The notes: generated by a model from the sequence alone, not told the origin. 64,000 nt of DNA from Marsupella aquatica (GCA_973895155.1 OZ316891.1:18724001-18788000); one strand, 5' to 3'; positions 35,701-48,469 are shown, numbered from the stretch's first letter. Numbers and translations are program-made.

Positions 35701-38700
35701 AGATCGACATTTAGACTTACAGCATTTGATAAGTCAGAGTCCAGACATATCACTTAAATCGGTTAACGAGTCAATGCTATTCCGAGTTAAATTCCTGAGT
35801 GTCAAACATGGAAATATACCATTCTTCATATGACACGCTGCTGGCTCAGAATCTTTGAGCTGAAGTGTGCTCAATCGAATCATAACCAACCAACGAAGTA
35901 AAGACTCATGCTAACCACTAGTCTTCACATTGCAAGACGTGAGAAATTGCCCATACAGATGACATACATTTGGATAAGCATCAATTAAACGCAACAGTCA
36001 AAGTGCACGATCAAGTCGAACACCAACGACTCGATTCTGCATAAAGCCAAGCTGAAAGAAACCAATCTTTGAGAAATGGTTTACAGCTTACTTGCAACAG
36101 AAGTATGAGTCCAATCCACACACGGTCAAAGCTATGATATACATTCCAAAATGATCTCTGCTCCACAAAACCCGTCTTTCCCACCTTTTGCCTCGACACC
36201 TTCCCCTGGCAGATTTATTCGACAGACACTGGTTAACATTCAATCGAGGTTGAACTACAACATTTGTTGAAATAAATGTTTTCAATCCAATTTTGCCCAG
36301 TACAGAGCTAGCTCCGCAGCGGACACAATTTACCAGGTCCCCAAAATCGGATATACTTAAAAGAAACCCAAAAACATGGCTATAGAATATAGCAGTCCAG
36401 CGAGTCTCTTGCGAGAAACAAATAGAGAGTGGTCCATAGATGTCAATTCCAGGCAGATCGAAACATACAAAATGTTGGAGAGTCAGCGATACATTCACAC
36501 AAATTTCAAACCCAATTCATATCCACATGAAGGGGACTTTTTCTGATTTGTTCTCTAATAGAGTACCTTTCCTTTTGCAGGCGGAACGAGATAGTTACAA
36601 CTCATCTCGAGCGGCCAACGCAACTGAGTTAGACATCTCTTGTCCCTGCAATAATGTTTCCATCATGGACGAGAACAAACTTCATCGCATCATCATCCAG
36701 AGACCACTGTACTAACGTAATGGCGTATAAGCACAGTTCAAAAGGTACTGTTCGTGATCTGTGCTTATTTCTTCCGCAGGGAAAATTTTGTCTAAACAGC
36801 ACGTCGAAGTAACTGCAACATGTAGCTTTAAGAAATATAAGACACCCCATATACCATCAAATGGAGGTACGTAGCAGAGCCATCATCTATATCTAGGAAC
36901 ACGCTATCAGTTTAGTAAATCTCACCAGAAGTACTCATTCATATCATCATAATTTCTCCATGCTGAATGGGGAAGAATACCGCTTCCGCTCGAATCTGCC
37001 TCCTGAAAAAATGGTACACGAAGATTTTAGCGTCCGGATTTGCTTTGGTCATAGAAAGGGTTCAGGGGAAAGTCGTTGTCGTGCAAAGAAACTACTAACG
37101 ATACCAGCAAGAAGGCTTTGGAGAATTAGAATGATAAAATTTTGCCACAATCCAATCGTAAAAGTGTTGTGCACACCAAAACATGTTAAAATAGTCTACC
37201 GACACAGACGAGGAAATTTTATACCCACCAGACTATGGTTTCACAACAAAGGAATTGTTTTTAGCAAAAATACTCTTAGGCTAATGACGAGAGTTGTTGA
37301 ATAAACTTACAGCTTTAACTACATTGTATATGGGTGTGATAATTTTTATTAGAAAACCATCTCTTCCTTGAGACGCTGGCTGAACACGCTGTCCGGCCTC
37401 ATCCACAGACAAATCAATAATGCTGTTGAGCTCTCCGGCCATCTGCCATACACCCAGAAATGTTATGTTATTTATCCAAAGAAAAATTCACAACCCAACC
37501 GCCGTTTATATAGTCATAGGGCAGGTACGAAATCTGTCGAAAGCGGGTTAATTTAGAACAAAAACTTACATTGTGAAATATGAAGCATAAGCATTCGGGC
37601 ATGAACCGCAAGTTCGCAGCTTCTCCCCAGATGAGAAAGTACAATGACGTATACAATAACTCCTTCTGCTCGCTAATTTCGAAATGCCGTCCTTCCAGTT
37701 TCCTTCATTGGATAGAAAGTACAAGCTTAGACTATTGGACCACAATAACAAACTGTTGTCATAAACTGATCACTTATTTTGACATCATACAATAGGTTGG
37801 GCATGCAGTGTGAACCCCACCAACGACAGAGATCTTGGTATGCAATAAGCATTATGGCAACCAAGTATACTTCATGTGAACTCGCATGTTATTTCCAGTT
37901 TACAAAAATAAATTAAATGTGCTTCTACACATTCAACCGACACAGAATCTTTGCTTCTACGTTTTCAATGATGTCTTCTGCCCTAACTTTAACATCCACA
38001 AAGCTGTAAATATTGTGCAGCAGCAAGAAATGAGGCCACATGTACTGGGACCCATGATCCTAATGTTCAGAACTTACGCAATGTGATGTTTGATGTGTAG
38101 AAAGTGGCACCAGCTTAAGTAATTCTTCGTGATTTTTCTACGCAGGTCACGCACGACATGATGCACAAGCTGAAATTCCAAAGACCCAAAAACTCAGTCA
38201 GTAGGGATTCACAACTCAAGATCAGACATACTGCGTATATCAACGTATCAGGAACACCGGCGAAGCTAACAGAGTACAACTCTTCCACTCATGAATGGCC
38301 CCCATTAAGTCTTTCAACTGATCCCCGTGTCTGCGATAATGAGACAAATTTGGAAATCAAGCAAGCTGGATGAAAACTTGACATCTACCGTCAAATAGGA
38401 ACAGGGTCATCAAAAAACCAAATCCGAATCACAGGGATATCTGCACGCCCCATGTGGTCATGCGGTTATCCCACCTGCATTACATCGTGTTCGCCTAACA
38501 CTGGCGCAACACATACACGAAAGGAATGGAGCTAAGCCGACAGAGAAACAACCTTGTCAATGGGATCAGGTGGAGGTTGCAATCGCATTTGAGCATTCGC
38601 AAGCAGAAGGACAAGGTGCTCCCGCTGGTTTCTGACATTATCCGCCTGTAAACACAAAGCCATGGATTTAAAAGACAGCATCCAAGACAACAAATTCCCA

Positions 38701-39590
38701 ACTCTTTCTCTCCTCTCCGCACCACGTACACTCTAGCGTGAGGCTCTAATTGACGACGCTAGAAGCTGTCTGGATTTCATAATAATCAAACAGGAACTGA
38801 TGCGAGAACAAATTCCCAGTAGAGAATAAAACAAGAACAATTCCACCGAACAAAGGGACTCGAATACAGTCCACACTCTCAATATCAAGTACGCAGCAAG
38901 GAAAACTTAAATTCAGATGATGAGGCACCTGGAAACCGAAAGTCAAACCAAGCCAGTCAAGCATGTCCATCCCATGCACCCATCCCTCGGGAGGGATCCG
39001 CAAATCTCCCACAACTTGCAAGGCCGCTATAGCGGCTCGAACCTGAACGCCAAAATAATATTAGTGGCGGGAGACCATATCTTGTCACCAAAATTAAACA
39101 ACTCGGCTAAACTTTTGATCTATGTAACACGCTGACCAAGTTCAAAACTCCTTGAAATATTGTCATAGGCGAAAGGGAGCCAGACTGGAAGCCAAGGGCC
39201 GCGATCTAGAATGATTCTCCCCAGTCTGTGAACTGAGGGCCGACTAAAAATTTGAGGATCATTTATAACCAGTATCATTCAAGCTACAACATTGAAGCAA
39301 CTGCAGTTGTCCACTGCCGCCCGGTCTTGCTCAATGAGAAAACGCACATCACTAAGTCTCCAAAGCTGACCTAGCCCATACAATCAATTCCAATTTCGAA
39401 GCTGTTTCTTGATTTGAACGAAAACCTGGTCACAGACCTCTGGAAAATGGAGAGCTGAATGTTCACTGAGTGTGTCATGAACTGGAATAATATTGTAAAT
39501 GTCCTCTGGTCCACCCATCTTACCTCCCCCGTCCTCCATTGGAGGGTACGGGGGATAGTAAGGGGGATCGTCCCTGTAATGCGACATCAT
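26767..39590 (-). CDS. Callose synthase (1,3-beta-glucan synthase), GSL1/GSL5 type
   Basis: Large plasma-membrane enzyme that makes callose from UDP-glucose. The start, MMSHYRDDPPYYPPYPPMED, is at 39590. Resolved exons (minus strand): 39438-39590, 38929-39042, 38553-38645, then many small ones, then 31334-31613, 30861-31157, 30491-30623, 30154-30328, 29023-29569, 28478-28843 and 26767-28200. Recognisable pieces are YNIIPVHDTLSEHSALHFPE, DNVRNQREHLVLLLANAQMR, SLYFLIWGEAANLRFMPECL (about 37.6 kb), KTGFVEQRSFWNVYHSFDRV (36.1 kb), LPEVLALV-like PEVLALVLFIIPWVRN (34.45 kb), YFMDIQIWYSLFSALVG (33.0 kb), MLAFSVLTPYYNEDVLY, GKPENQNHALIFTRGDAVQT and GGTVTHHEYIQVGKGRDVGL, then the multi-helix C-terminus ending FNEAFSRGLNV. 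The N-terminal wording fits the CalS11/CalS12 (GSL1/GSL5) clade. Arabidopsis genes of that clade have few introns, so the dozens seen here are notable. I did not resolve every exon between 31.6 and 38.5 kb but saw no stop inside a recognised exon. Confidence 0.93.
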
Positions 39591-41704
39591 GGCGTGTCTA
39601 GCTCAAACTCAAGAACAGCTAACTCATCGCCTCCTCCAGCTCCCTCTACGCACTTGTCCGTCTGCTCTCAGAAACTCTCGAAGAAAAATCGCCGAAAACT
39701 CTTCACACGACCTCCGATCAAACGAGTTCCTGATTCAAATGAAACCCCTGTCACACCAGCTCCGTTACCACCTGCCCTCTTCTCTCCTCTCCTCTCCTCT
39801 TCTCTTCGCTTCTTTTCTCTTCTCCAACAAAAACCTGTGACCAAAACCAACTCCGTCTAGAAACTCTACAATGCGATGAGCATACCGACACAATTCCAGC
39901 GCTTCCGCGCCCTGCTAGCGTGAGAAAGTGGGAACTCCCGGACGCGCAATTCATCCCTCCATCGATCCCGAGTGCAAAACAAACGAAGGAACTCGCACTT
40001 CGCTCCCTCGAAACCACACTACACTACACTACACTCGCGAGGACGACACACCAGTACCACTGTACTGATGAGCAGAGCAGCGCAGAGCATCAGGAGCAAG
40101 TGGGCACGGAGCGGAGAAGAGGGCGGGGGTCGGGGTAACGGACTCGGCAGAAAGTCGCGAACGCCAAATCGCGAAACACGCGCTTTCGCCAAAGTTGCGC
40201 GTTCGCGGAACCGCCGCAAGTTTGGGGGCGAAGGCAAAAACACAGAGTCCCGCATTCTTTCCTGCGAACGCAACTTCCGTTGGCGGAGATGTAGTGGGAA
40301 GCACGCACGCCCTTTAGTTGGCGGAGACGCAAGCTCGCCTGCTACTAACCGTTGGGGAAGGTGCCGGGCAACTTAGGACCGTTCGCTGATATGGGCGACA
40401 GATCCGACGGCACCGGCCAGAGCGACAGTCGCTCCGCAGGTGGTACCCCACCCATTTCCCGTTCGGAGATGTTGGGGATCCACGGCCCAAATTTGAAGGG
40501 ACGATCAGAATAATCGCGTATTTCAACTATCCCGAAACAGTACAGGCGTAGTGCAACGAGTTCATTGTTCTACGGCGTGTGTGTCTAAGCCCGGGATACA
40601 GGCGTCGCGGGCTTTGCGCTATTCCTGCCTGCTAAATGTGGCGCTACAGTCGTTAGTTGATGATGGCTTTTATTTGTTAAAATAACAATAAATATTTCTT
40701 GAAAGAAAACTAACAAGGACACTCAATAGACAGTTCACACTCCAATAGTGACATATGTTCATCATTGTAGGGAACCCATTTCATTAGGGCGTCTCAAACC
40801 CAGGCCGTAACTCATTATGGCCCTCCCGAAAGCCACATGTTACGGGAGCTCTCGTAAAAATTACGGGAGCCGATCTTCGGCTCCCATAAGGAAACCCCAC
40901 GGGCTTTTGCCTTTAGTCATAACCTTAACCATAGTCTGTTAACATATTGGCGCGAATATTGTGTGCCTTTGTTGGACTGTAGTGCCAATGTCGTGAGGTC
41001 GCCAGTTCCAAACTTTGAACTCGCTCTCTTTCTCATCGAAGACGGAGAGGAGAAAACTGTGTTATGGCGATCGCAACAGAGGAGTGGTGAATCTGGTGTA
41101 ACTGCACTTCGCGAGCCTAAACCTGCAATCCGCGAGGTCCAACCTGCACATCGCGAGATCGATAGCGCCATCTTTTCAAGCAATAAGTAAGTTTTTGCAG
41201 ATGCAATTCAAGTTTCGTGTGTATGCAAATTTCACAGTTTCCGATTTATGAAGTCGTGACATTGTCTCGAGAATGGCTTGTGTATGGTCACAGCTTGCCT
41301 TGCTTAGAGCTGAATCTCTTCTAATTTTGAGCAGCAGGTCAGTTGTTTGGTTCTGCTTGAGAATGTGCTTGTATGCAGATTTGCCGGGATTCCGGAAAAA
41401 TCATCGTCTTGACGTTGTCATCGTATGGCTTGTGTTATTGGATTAGCATGCCCATTGACATCACGTCGTGGATTACAGAAGCTTGAGCTATACCTCTTCT
41501 ACTTTCGAGCAACAAAGTGAGTTGTTGGGTTCCGATAGTTGTTTGGTTGCGATACAGATTGCGTTTGTATGCAGTCTTTCCGGAATTCAGGAAAAATCAT
41601 CGTTGTCATATCAAATGTGTTTATATGGCTTCCGTCCAGGTTTCAAATTTGCATCGTCATCACAAGTTTTGAGCTTCTTCACTCCAACAATAGCAGCGAG
41701 GTGA
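39591..41704. other. Callose synthase upstream region and transposon 5' flank
   Basis: Probable promoter and 5' untranslated region of the minus-strand callose synthase, with a CT-rich tract at about 39776-39832, an ACACT run at about 40017-40034 and a CG-rich stretch at 40090-40380. The overlapping frames open on both strands at 39.6-40.4 kb are products of this composition. From about 40700 the sequence becomes AT-rich and leads into the Harbinger-like transposase. Confidence 0.5.
40859..40890. repeat. Short perfect hairpin
   Basis: GGGAGCCGA and TCGGCTCCC flank a three-base loop, a nine-base-pair GC-rich stem. Immediately before it, TTACGGGAGC occurs twice (TTACGGGAGCTCTCGTAA and AAATTACGGGAGCC). 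Its place about 0.9 kb before the transposase frame suggests the terminal region of the transposon, though no matching copy was seen at the other side. Confidence 0.6.
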
Positions 41705-43202
41705 GTGCTTTCAGTTGTTGTTCAGCTTGAAATCTTTGTAAAATTAATTGACAGTATATTCCAACTCTATTATTACTTCCTGAATCAGTTCTTCCTGTAT
41801 GTAGATTGCACAAGATGGGTGTTTGGACATCCCTTGTTGAGGTATGCTACAACACCCATAGACTCTGCGTCTGACGAAGATTTTTATTCATCATCTGACT
41901 CTGAGACTACGACAGCCATGTATGACCTTGAGGGCAATTCAGATGACCTGCTTGAGTTGTACAGTGTAATGGAAAACACCAGATATTTTGTTGATAAGAC
42001 TATCACCATCAAATCTCGGGAGTTTGTCTTGCAGTTTTTTTATAAACTTCCACCAAGATTATTCAAGCAGATGACCAGAATGGACAAAGCCTCTTTCTTT
42101 GCTTTAGTACACCTAATTGAGGATCATCCAGTTTTTATCAATGATTCACCATATGAACAGGCTCCAGTGGAATGGCAGCTAGCTGTTACCTTGGATCGTT
42201 TGGGACATGAAGGCAATGGAGCTTGTCTAAATCGTCTCATTCCAACTTGGGGAGTTAGTACAGGAACTCTTTGTAATTTCACAACTCGTTGTTTTACTGC
42301 CATGGAAATTGCATTGAAGGACCACTTGAGATGGGATGATCGTACTGAAAGATGAAAGATATCAGAGGAGTTTTCAAAGAGAGGCTTCGGGTGTGTGGGC
42401 CTCATTGATGGGACTCTCATTCCACTTTCCCAATGGCCAAAGGATTGTGGAGAGTGCTACTACAATAGAAAGTGTCGGTACTCGATAAACACGCAAGTTA
42501 TTTGCGACCACAGAAGGAAAATCCTTTTCCTTTACATTGGTCAGTGTCTTCTTCATATGTCTCTTTAGTTTTACACATGAGTACATGGTTTTGCATTGCT
42601 GGGATTGACATTATTTCACTGCTATGACAGGTATGCCTGGTTCTTGTTCAGACCTGCAATGCTACAAGAAGTCCTCATTGTTCCCCAGACAAAATGATGG
42701 CATTCTCTTTGGCCGTGGTCAATATCTTCTTGGAGACAGTGGGTATGCGTCCATGCCACACCTGGTTTGCTCATACAAAAGGGCAGAATGCAACTCAGAC
42801 CGTGAAGACTTCAACATGTGTGTGGCCAAGAGCAAGGTAACAAATGAGCATTGCATTGGTGTCTTGAAATCACGGTGGTACTCCCTCAGAGAAATGTGAG
42901 TCCATTTGAAATCAAAAGCAGAAAACTTCTTTCTAGTGAGGTGGATTGTAATGTGTGCACGGTTGCACAACTTTGTCATTAATCGGAACGACCTCTGGAT
43001 TGATGAGGATGAGGAGATTACAGTTGACAATGTTGACTCAAAAGATGAAGGTGTGGATTTCATAGTAGACCCTCGACCTCGACATGGTCAACCCCAACCA
43101 CAAAGTGTTACCTTACAAAACAACATCATGCAATGGGCATTGCAGTTCCATAAAGAACCGGGTGGATGTCTCTATGTCGGGAGTACTCGAAATGTCACTT
43201 AA
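41705..43202 (+). pseudogene. PIF/Harbinger-type DDE transposase, broken by two in-frame TGA codons
   Basis: The reading frame encodes a DDE_Tnp_4 (Harbinger) nuclease. The N-terminal part includes LFKQMTRMDKASFFALVHLI and VEWQLAVTLDRLGHEGNGA. The three acidic residues appear in GLIDGTLIPLS (about 42400), LLGDSGYASMPHL (about 42738) and KVTNEHCIGVLKSRW (about 42842), and the tail RWIVMCARLHNFVINRND is typical. A 91-bp GT-AG intron, 42540-42630, sits between FLYIG and MPGSCSDL. The frame is stopped by TGA at 42353-42355 (after DDRTER) and again at 42897-42899 (after SLREM), yet the same frame continues with recognisable family sequence after each. The copy therefore cannot encode a full transposase. 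The true start is uncertain; it could lie downstream of 41705 or after an upstream intron. Confidence 0.85.
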
Positions 43203-44011
43203 TTATTAGCACCTATTGTAAAAGGCTTGAACATGTCTTTGTTGTCATAGGTAAAGTGTCTCAGGGCACAATGACCCTGCTTAAACTAGGAAGATCAAGA
43301 GAAGGAGTTGGAGTATAGAATTCCCGTCCAATTGTAGGTAGCATGCAGGCCAAATAATAATGCTGGAGGAATAAATGTGAATGGAGAAGTCCTGTTATTG
43401 TAAGTGTGAACCATATTCCATTATATTTATTTTTTACATTCCCTTCATGGCACCATGCGCTCAACTCAACGACTGTGAATATGTGGGCACTTATGACTGT
43501 GTACATATGTGTTTAAATAAAGTTAGGATAAATTTTCCCAACATGTGGATGTCTCAATGAAAAGGACTCGACCAAAATTACAAACAGAAATGCCAAAACA
43601 CTCCACACCACAAATTGCCCCAACTTAGGTGAAATTCCCTCTGAATATGGATACAACATGACCAACAAACATGTACCATATAGGTTACATAATGAGGAAA
43701 ATTATGATGCAAACCAGAGAAACCCCAAATGCTGCTTCACCCCTTAATCACTAGATTGTCCCAAAAACAATAATAGTATCAAACTACTACAAACTTCCAT
43801 ATCCCTGTCTTCACCAAACATACATTCCGAAGTGCCAAATTTCCGGAATGCCGGAATTTCGTAATTCCGGAATTACAAAATTTGAAATGGGTACGTAGAA
43901 CGGAAACATCCGTACTTTCGGAACAACACACATTGTGCATAGCATCCTTCCCGCCCAGTGGATTTGAAGTGTTGGTTGTGAAGGAGGAATCGCTCGTCAT
44001 CAATCCTTGTT
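43203..44011. other. Spacer between the two transposon genes
   Basis: AT-rich sequence without a supported gene. A short CCGGAAT palindrome-like run (TTCCGGAATGCCGGAATTTC and GTAATTCCGGAATTAC) occurs at about 43838-43876, which can fold on itself. Small minus-strand frames at 43779-44103 match nothing. Confidence 0.45.
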
Positions 44012-45316
44012 TTGCCTAGTTTATTTCCGGATTTTGGACTTCCTGAACCACTGTCGTGGCAAATTTCATTCATCGTATGTTGTGTGGCACGCATAGTGTA
44101 CACTTCCTATATCCTGTACCCCTTGGTAGGCATAATGGAAAGTCCAAAAAATAGCCACGATTTGGTATTGAGAGAAGTTTCCCCTCGATTCCCTGCTGTG
44201 GAGGGTCGTCTTAAACGTATGCAGAGCATGCTGCGCGTCATGGGACTAGAAGGATTACTTGTGGTTCCCTAGGGTGCCGTAGCACCTTCGCTGCTGGCAA
44301 AAATTGTTGATGGCATTATTGCTGACAGGTTCAAGGGTACTGTCAGAGGCCAAACTGACAAGTGGACAGATGAGTTTGTTGGAGACGCATTCCGCATCTC
44401 AATCAAGGGGGAGGGGATGTTCAGGCGCCACCAACATTGCTCTGAGGCGTATTTCTCTGTCCCACCTGGGACCAAGGATGGGTGGAAGATCAGTGACTGC
44501 AACAACGGTGACCTTGACATGCTGCTTCACTTTCTCATTCCAATTTTGCATCCAATGAGGCCGAGCCGAGTTATGTGTAGCTTGGCCAACACCATTGTAG
44601 CATCGTGGACACAACAGAGGAAAACTAATTGGGGATTAATTTTGGCTGTAGTAATAAGGTCGCAGCTGGCACAGTTAGGCAAAAAAAATGTTACCTATAT
44701 CCAGGTGTATGTAGGCCAATTGTATTGGTATGGGTCTTGTCTCCTGCCAGAAGAAAAACAGGAACGACAAAGTATCTTTGCAAACCTTGACATTACTGGT
44801 ATATGTGACTCTAATCTGGATTCAGAGGATGACAGTCACGATCATGAGGGGTCGGAAGATGAAACAGGTGATGAACCACATCATGATTTCGAGGCAGAAG
44901 CCAATTCTGACAAAGTCCCCCAATACACAGATGTTCTGATACTGGAAATGGAAGATGCCATTCCTGACAAAGTCCCCTAGTACACACATGTTCCAATACA
45001 GGAAATGGAAGATGCCATTCCTGGCGAAGTTCCCGAGTACATAGATGTTCCAGTAGAGGAAATGGAAGATGCCATTCCTGACAAAATAGGGCTAGTGGAC
45101 TCTCCTATGCAAAGGCCATTCACTGATGCGGAGAGTTTAAGAGATAGAGTTGCAATATTGGAGGCAGAGAATGACAATTTGAAGTTGTTGGCAGACATGA
45201 GCATAGAAAGGAAAAGGCGTCTCAAGACATGGATCTTCAGTTCATTGTTGGAGTTGAGCAAGAGAGAAGTAAAGGTCTCTTGCTTTCCCGTGGACGTATC
45301 CTCGGTAATGAGGTGA
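44012..45316 (+). pseudogene. Transposon-associated protein with 19-residue repeats and coiled coil, two in-frame TAG codons
   Basis: One reading frame runs from 44012 to the stop at 45314-45316 and is broken by TAG at 44270-44272 and at 44978-44980. Between them it encodes a domain with KWTDEFVGDAFRIS, EAYFSVPPGTKDGWKISDCN, MLLHFLIPILHPMRPSRV, LANTIVASW, KTNWGLILAVV and YWYGSCLLPEEKQ. I associate this kind of domain with plant transposable elements but cannot name it. Next come acidic residues, then four units of 57 bp (starting 44909, 44966, 45023, 45080) encoding MEDAIPDKVPQYTDVLILE-like repeats, and a predicted coiled coil, SLRDRVAILEAENDNLKLLA. Harbinger elements usually carry a second gene for a DNA-binding protein. 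This gene lies in that place and on the same strand, so it may be that partner, but no SANT/Myb motif is visible. Confidence 0.6.
44909..45085 (+). repeat. 57-bp coding tandem repeat, three full units plus a partial
   Basis: Units begin at 44909, 44966, 45023 and (partial) 45080, exactly 57 bp apart, each coding for 19 residues so that the frame is kept. Every unit ends GAAATGGAAGATGCCATTCC. The second unit has TAG where the first has CAA and the third GAG. Confidence 0.9.
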
Positions 45317-45959
45317 ACCACGTACTCGCTGTGTCGACTACTTTGTATGGTGTTCACATGTGCATGGTGTCTTGGGATAGGGATTATCCCCAACATCCTG
45401 CCCCAATGGCATTATATCGCAAGGGTTGTCACCAGAACATCAGCCGAGGTCATCTTTGACCATTGTAAGAGTAGCATGTAATCTCTAGGGTAATGACTAG
45501 CCAGATCGGCCACCACCTCTTGTCACATGTGTGCAAACGTCCCTTGCAGAGAACCTGAACAATAATATCTCTCACAAAGTCATGAACAACCATGACCTTG
45601 TCACCTATAATAGATAGAAGAAGATGGATGCCTGCCATCACAATGCTTCCCACATGCGCAAGCAGTATGTAAGCACACAAGTGAAGTGGGTGGGGTAACC
45701 CATAAAACCCATGGTTGTTGAAATTGGGTGAATTATCTCAAGTTATAAGGAAGCAGTACAAGCATGACAATCCAGATAGATCTTGTGTTTGTGGGCCATG
45801 TTCTTCTATATGTGAGCCATAGTCCTTTTGTTCTTTTGCCACCGACTTTGTTATAGTGTCTATTCATTTTTTTCTACCACTGATTTTTTTGTCATTTAGA
45901 TAATTTTTAGATTGTTCACTCAAAATGTTCTTGGGTCTTCTTTGTTATAGATATTTGTT

Positions 45960-46370
45960 TTTATTTTTGTTCATATCTCACCATGACATTTTTTTTCTCA
46001 CCCTTGACATAATTTCTCTCTTGGACATCTTTTTCTCTCTTTGAGATCTTTTTTCACCTAGCTTGACATCTATTCCTCACCTCAACATCTTTCCTCATCT
46101 TGACATCTTATCTTTTTCTCATCTCACCATCTTTGTCTCACCTTCACATCTGTTTTTCACCACAACATCTTTCCCTCACCCTTGACATCTTTTTCCTCAT
46201 CTTTACATATTTTTCTCACCTCACCATCTTTTCTCTCCTCGACATGATTTTTTCACCTTGACGTCTTTTCCTCACCTTGACATCTTCTTCTTTGCTTCAC
46301 ATCTTTTTTTACCTCAACATGTTTTCTTCACCTTGACATATTTTCTCACATTTACATCTTTTGTGCAACG
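45960..46370 (+). repeat. Degenerate pyrimidine-rich minisatellite 1
   Basis: About twenty head-to-tail units of roughly 17-22 bp with the consensus TTTTCTCACCTTGACATC; ACATCTTT recurs throughout. Units vary in length and in the variable bases between CTCACC and CATC. The same consensus forms a second array in the same orientation at 57180-57700. Confidence 0.85.
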
Positions 46371-48469
46371 CACAGACATCGGGCTATATAGGCACTTTAT
46401 AATGAATTATTATTTGTTGTATGTAGGTGCAATTTCTAGATCGCTTCACATGGCACAATTGTGTGCAAAGAGCGCATAGTAAACATTCACTAAAGGAAAA
46501 ATTATGCATTTTTATGTAGATTATGAGTCTAACTCACTCCAGTAGTTTGGACTTTGGTGTGGGATGGGGAGGTAGTGGATACAAGGTTTGCGCATTTAAG
46601 ACAAATAGCATTGACTTGAGTAAAGTATCCTATTACCAAAACAGTCATATCAAAATTAAGTTCAAAAATAATTGGGGAATATGAACTTGTGAAAATTAAA
46701 TTTTTAAATGAAAGAGGTAGTTGCTCCTAGTTCCCAGATGCAAAATAGAAAACAAAAATAACCCTCTTGAGTAAATCAGAAAATAAATATCAAAGAAATT
46801 GGGCATTGTGAGCAGGTCTGATGGGCTTGCAATTATGGCACTGTACACATGAAATTACCATTGTCAAAGTAAGTTTAGCCAAGCGAGAGCAGTAGAAGCT
46901 TCTATGATAACTACAGCATACTGGCCTTTTGCATAAACACTGGTTTCCCCCTTAGGGGGGCTTTACAAGACCTTGGGGGCATTCAATATCTCTCCATCCA
47001 AAGCAAAGCTGATGACTATTTCCTTACACACAAAAGTTCAAATGCCTGAGCCAAATTGGGTCAGGTCTAGATATCAATGCAATTCCCTGAAAACAAGAGG
47101 CGGTTTGCTCAGATTTTTAGACCACCTCAAGAGGAGGTCTAAGTTTTTGGAAAAAAGTTTGCACACAAAAAAAGAGACCCACTGACAGATGATTAGGTTA
47201 GGTAATGCTTTTGATTGATTGTGCCCCCAAGTTTATGTAAAGTGAAGTGTGGCCAATTCCCACATATGAATGGCCAGGATTGCATCCCTCACTTAGAGAA
47301 AAAGGCATGGCTGCCCCCAAGTTCTTGAGTTCTTGTAAAGCCACTTAGAAAGATTTGAGGTATTCTCTTATAGTCTAAGTAATTGACAATGTCTGGACAA
47401 CATCTAAGAGTGGGACCCAGGAGGTACACGTCAATGTACCTTATATATAGTTATATGGGGTGAGAGACATTCCCAAATCCATCAAGACCAAATTGACCAA
47501 CCGCAGGAAGGAATGAGGCGTGGCTATTTGGGGGCTATTTTTAAAATAATTTATTCTCTTAGGTTATAAAGTAAGATAGTGTTCTCATGTCTTTGTCAGT
47601 AAAAGGAGATTCTTGTGTCTGTTGTCTGTCCCCTGGTTTATTCATCTCATCACATACTTATCATTCCGGTCATAAAGGAGGAAGATAGATTTTATTTATA
47701 AGACGCCAACTACAAGCTACTGTAGATTGGGGCCTGGGTTTCTAGAATGAAACCTTTAGACAATAACTCCATGGCCCACCATGGATGGGATGTATGTCAA
47801 ATGATAATGGTGCATGAGTTTTGTCATGATTTCTATTTGACATTCAAAAAATGGGCCGTATGGCTCCATCATAACACATGTGGATAGAAACAGGGATCTG
47901 CATATAAAGGATGATGATACCTTTATGTATGATTGTTAAATGATGACATGTAAGATAGCTTTTTGTTATCATTTCATAAACTTTCAAAGAATGTGAATAG
48001 GGAACATGTTCAAAGAACTGGCTGTCAGGGCTAGTATACATACAAGATCACTAAAGTTTACCATTCAAGACCCCAGAAAAAGGGAGATTCCTGAAAAAAG
48101 GGCTGAAATTATGAATCTCCGAAACCAACACAAATATATTAGGGCAACGCAAAGCTTGGAAATTACTAAATTCTGTAAAAAAATATTTTTTCTCTTTCTT
48201 CAGCCTTCATAATGACTAATGATTATGGCCATAACTAAGGAGTTAAGGTACATCTAAGCTTTGAGATGCCCTTTTAAACCAATATCCCCTAAATCTTCAT
48301 AAATTATTGTGCAGTTACCAGGTAATACCGTCTCTATGTGGATTTCCATTCAGTGTTTTTTTCAATGGCGAAAATTAGCTAGATTTCACCTCCTCAAAAA
48401 TCCTTCCCCACTTTTGGCTAAAATTAGCTACTTTTTTGCTGTCTCATTAGCCATCTTTCACCCAATCCC

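Noticed and set aside
39668-40376. Several Arg/Ser/Glu-rich open frames on both strands
   Set aside because: They result from CT-rich and CG-rich composition in the callose synthase upstream region; no conserved domain.
47400-47700. Solo LTR
   Set aside because: A TATA-like motif and a downstream ATTCATCTCATCACATAC stretch recalled an LTR end, but I found no second copy, primer-binding site or target duplication.
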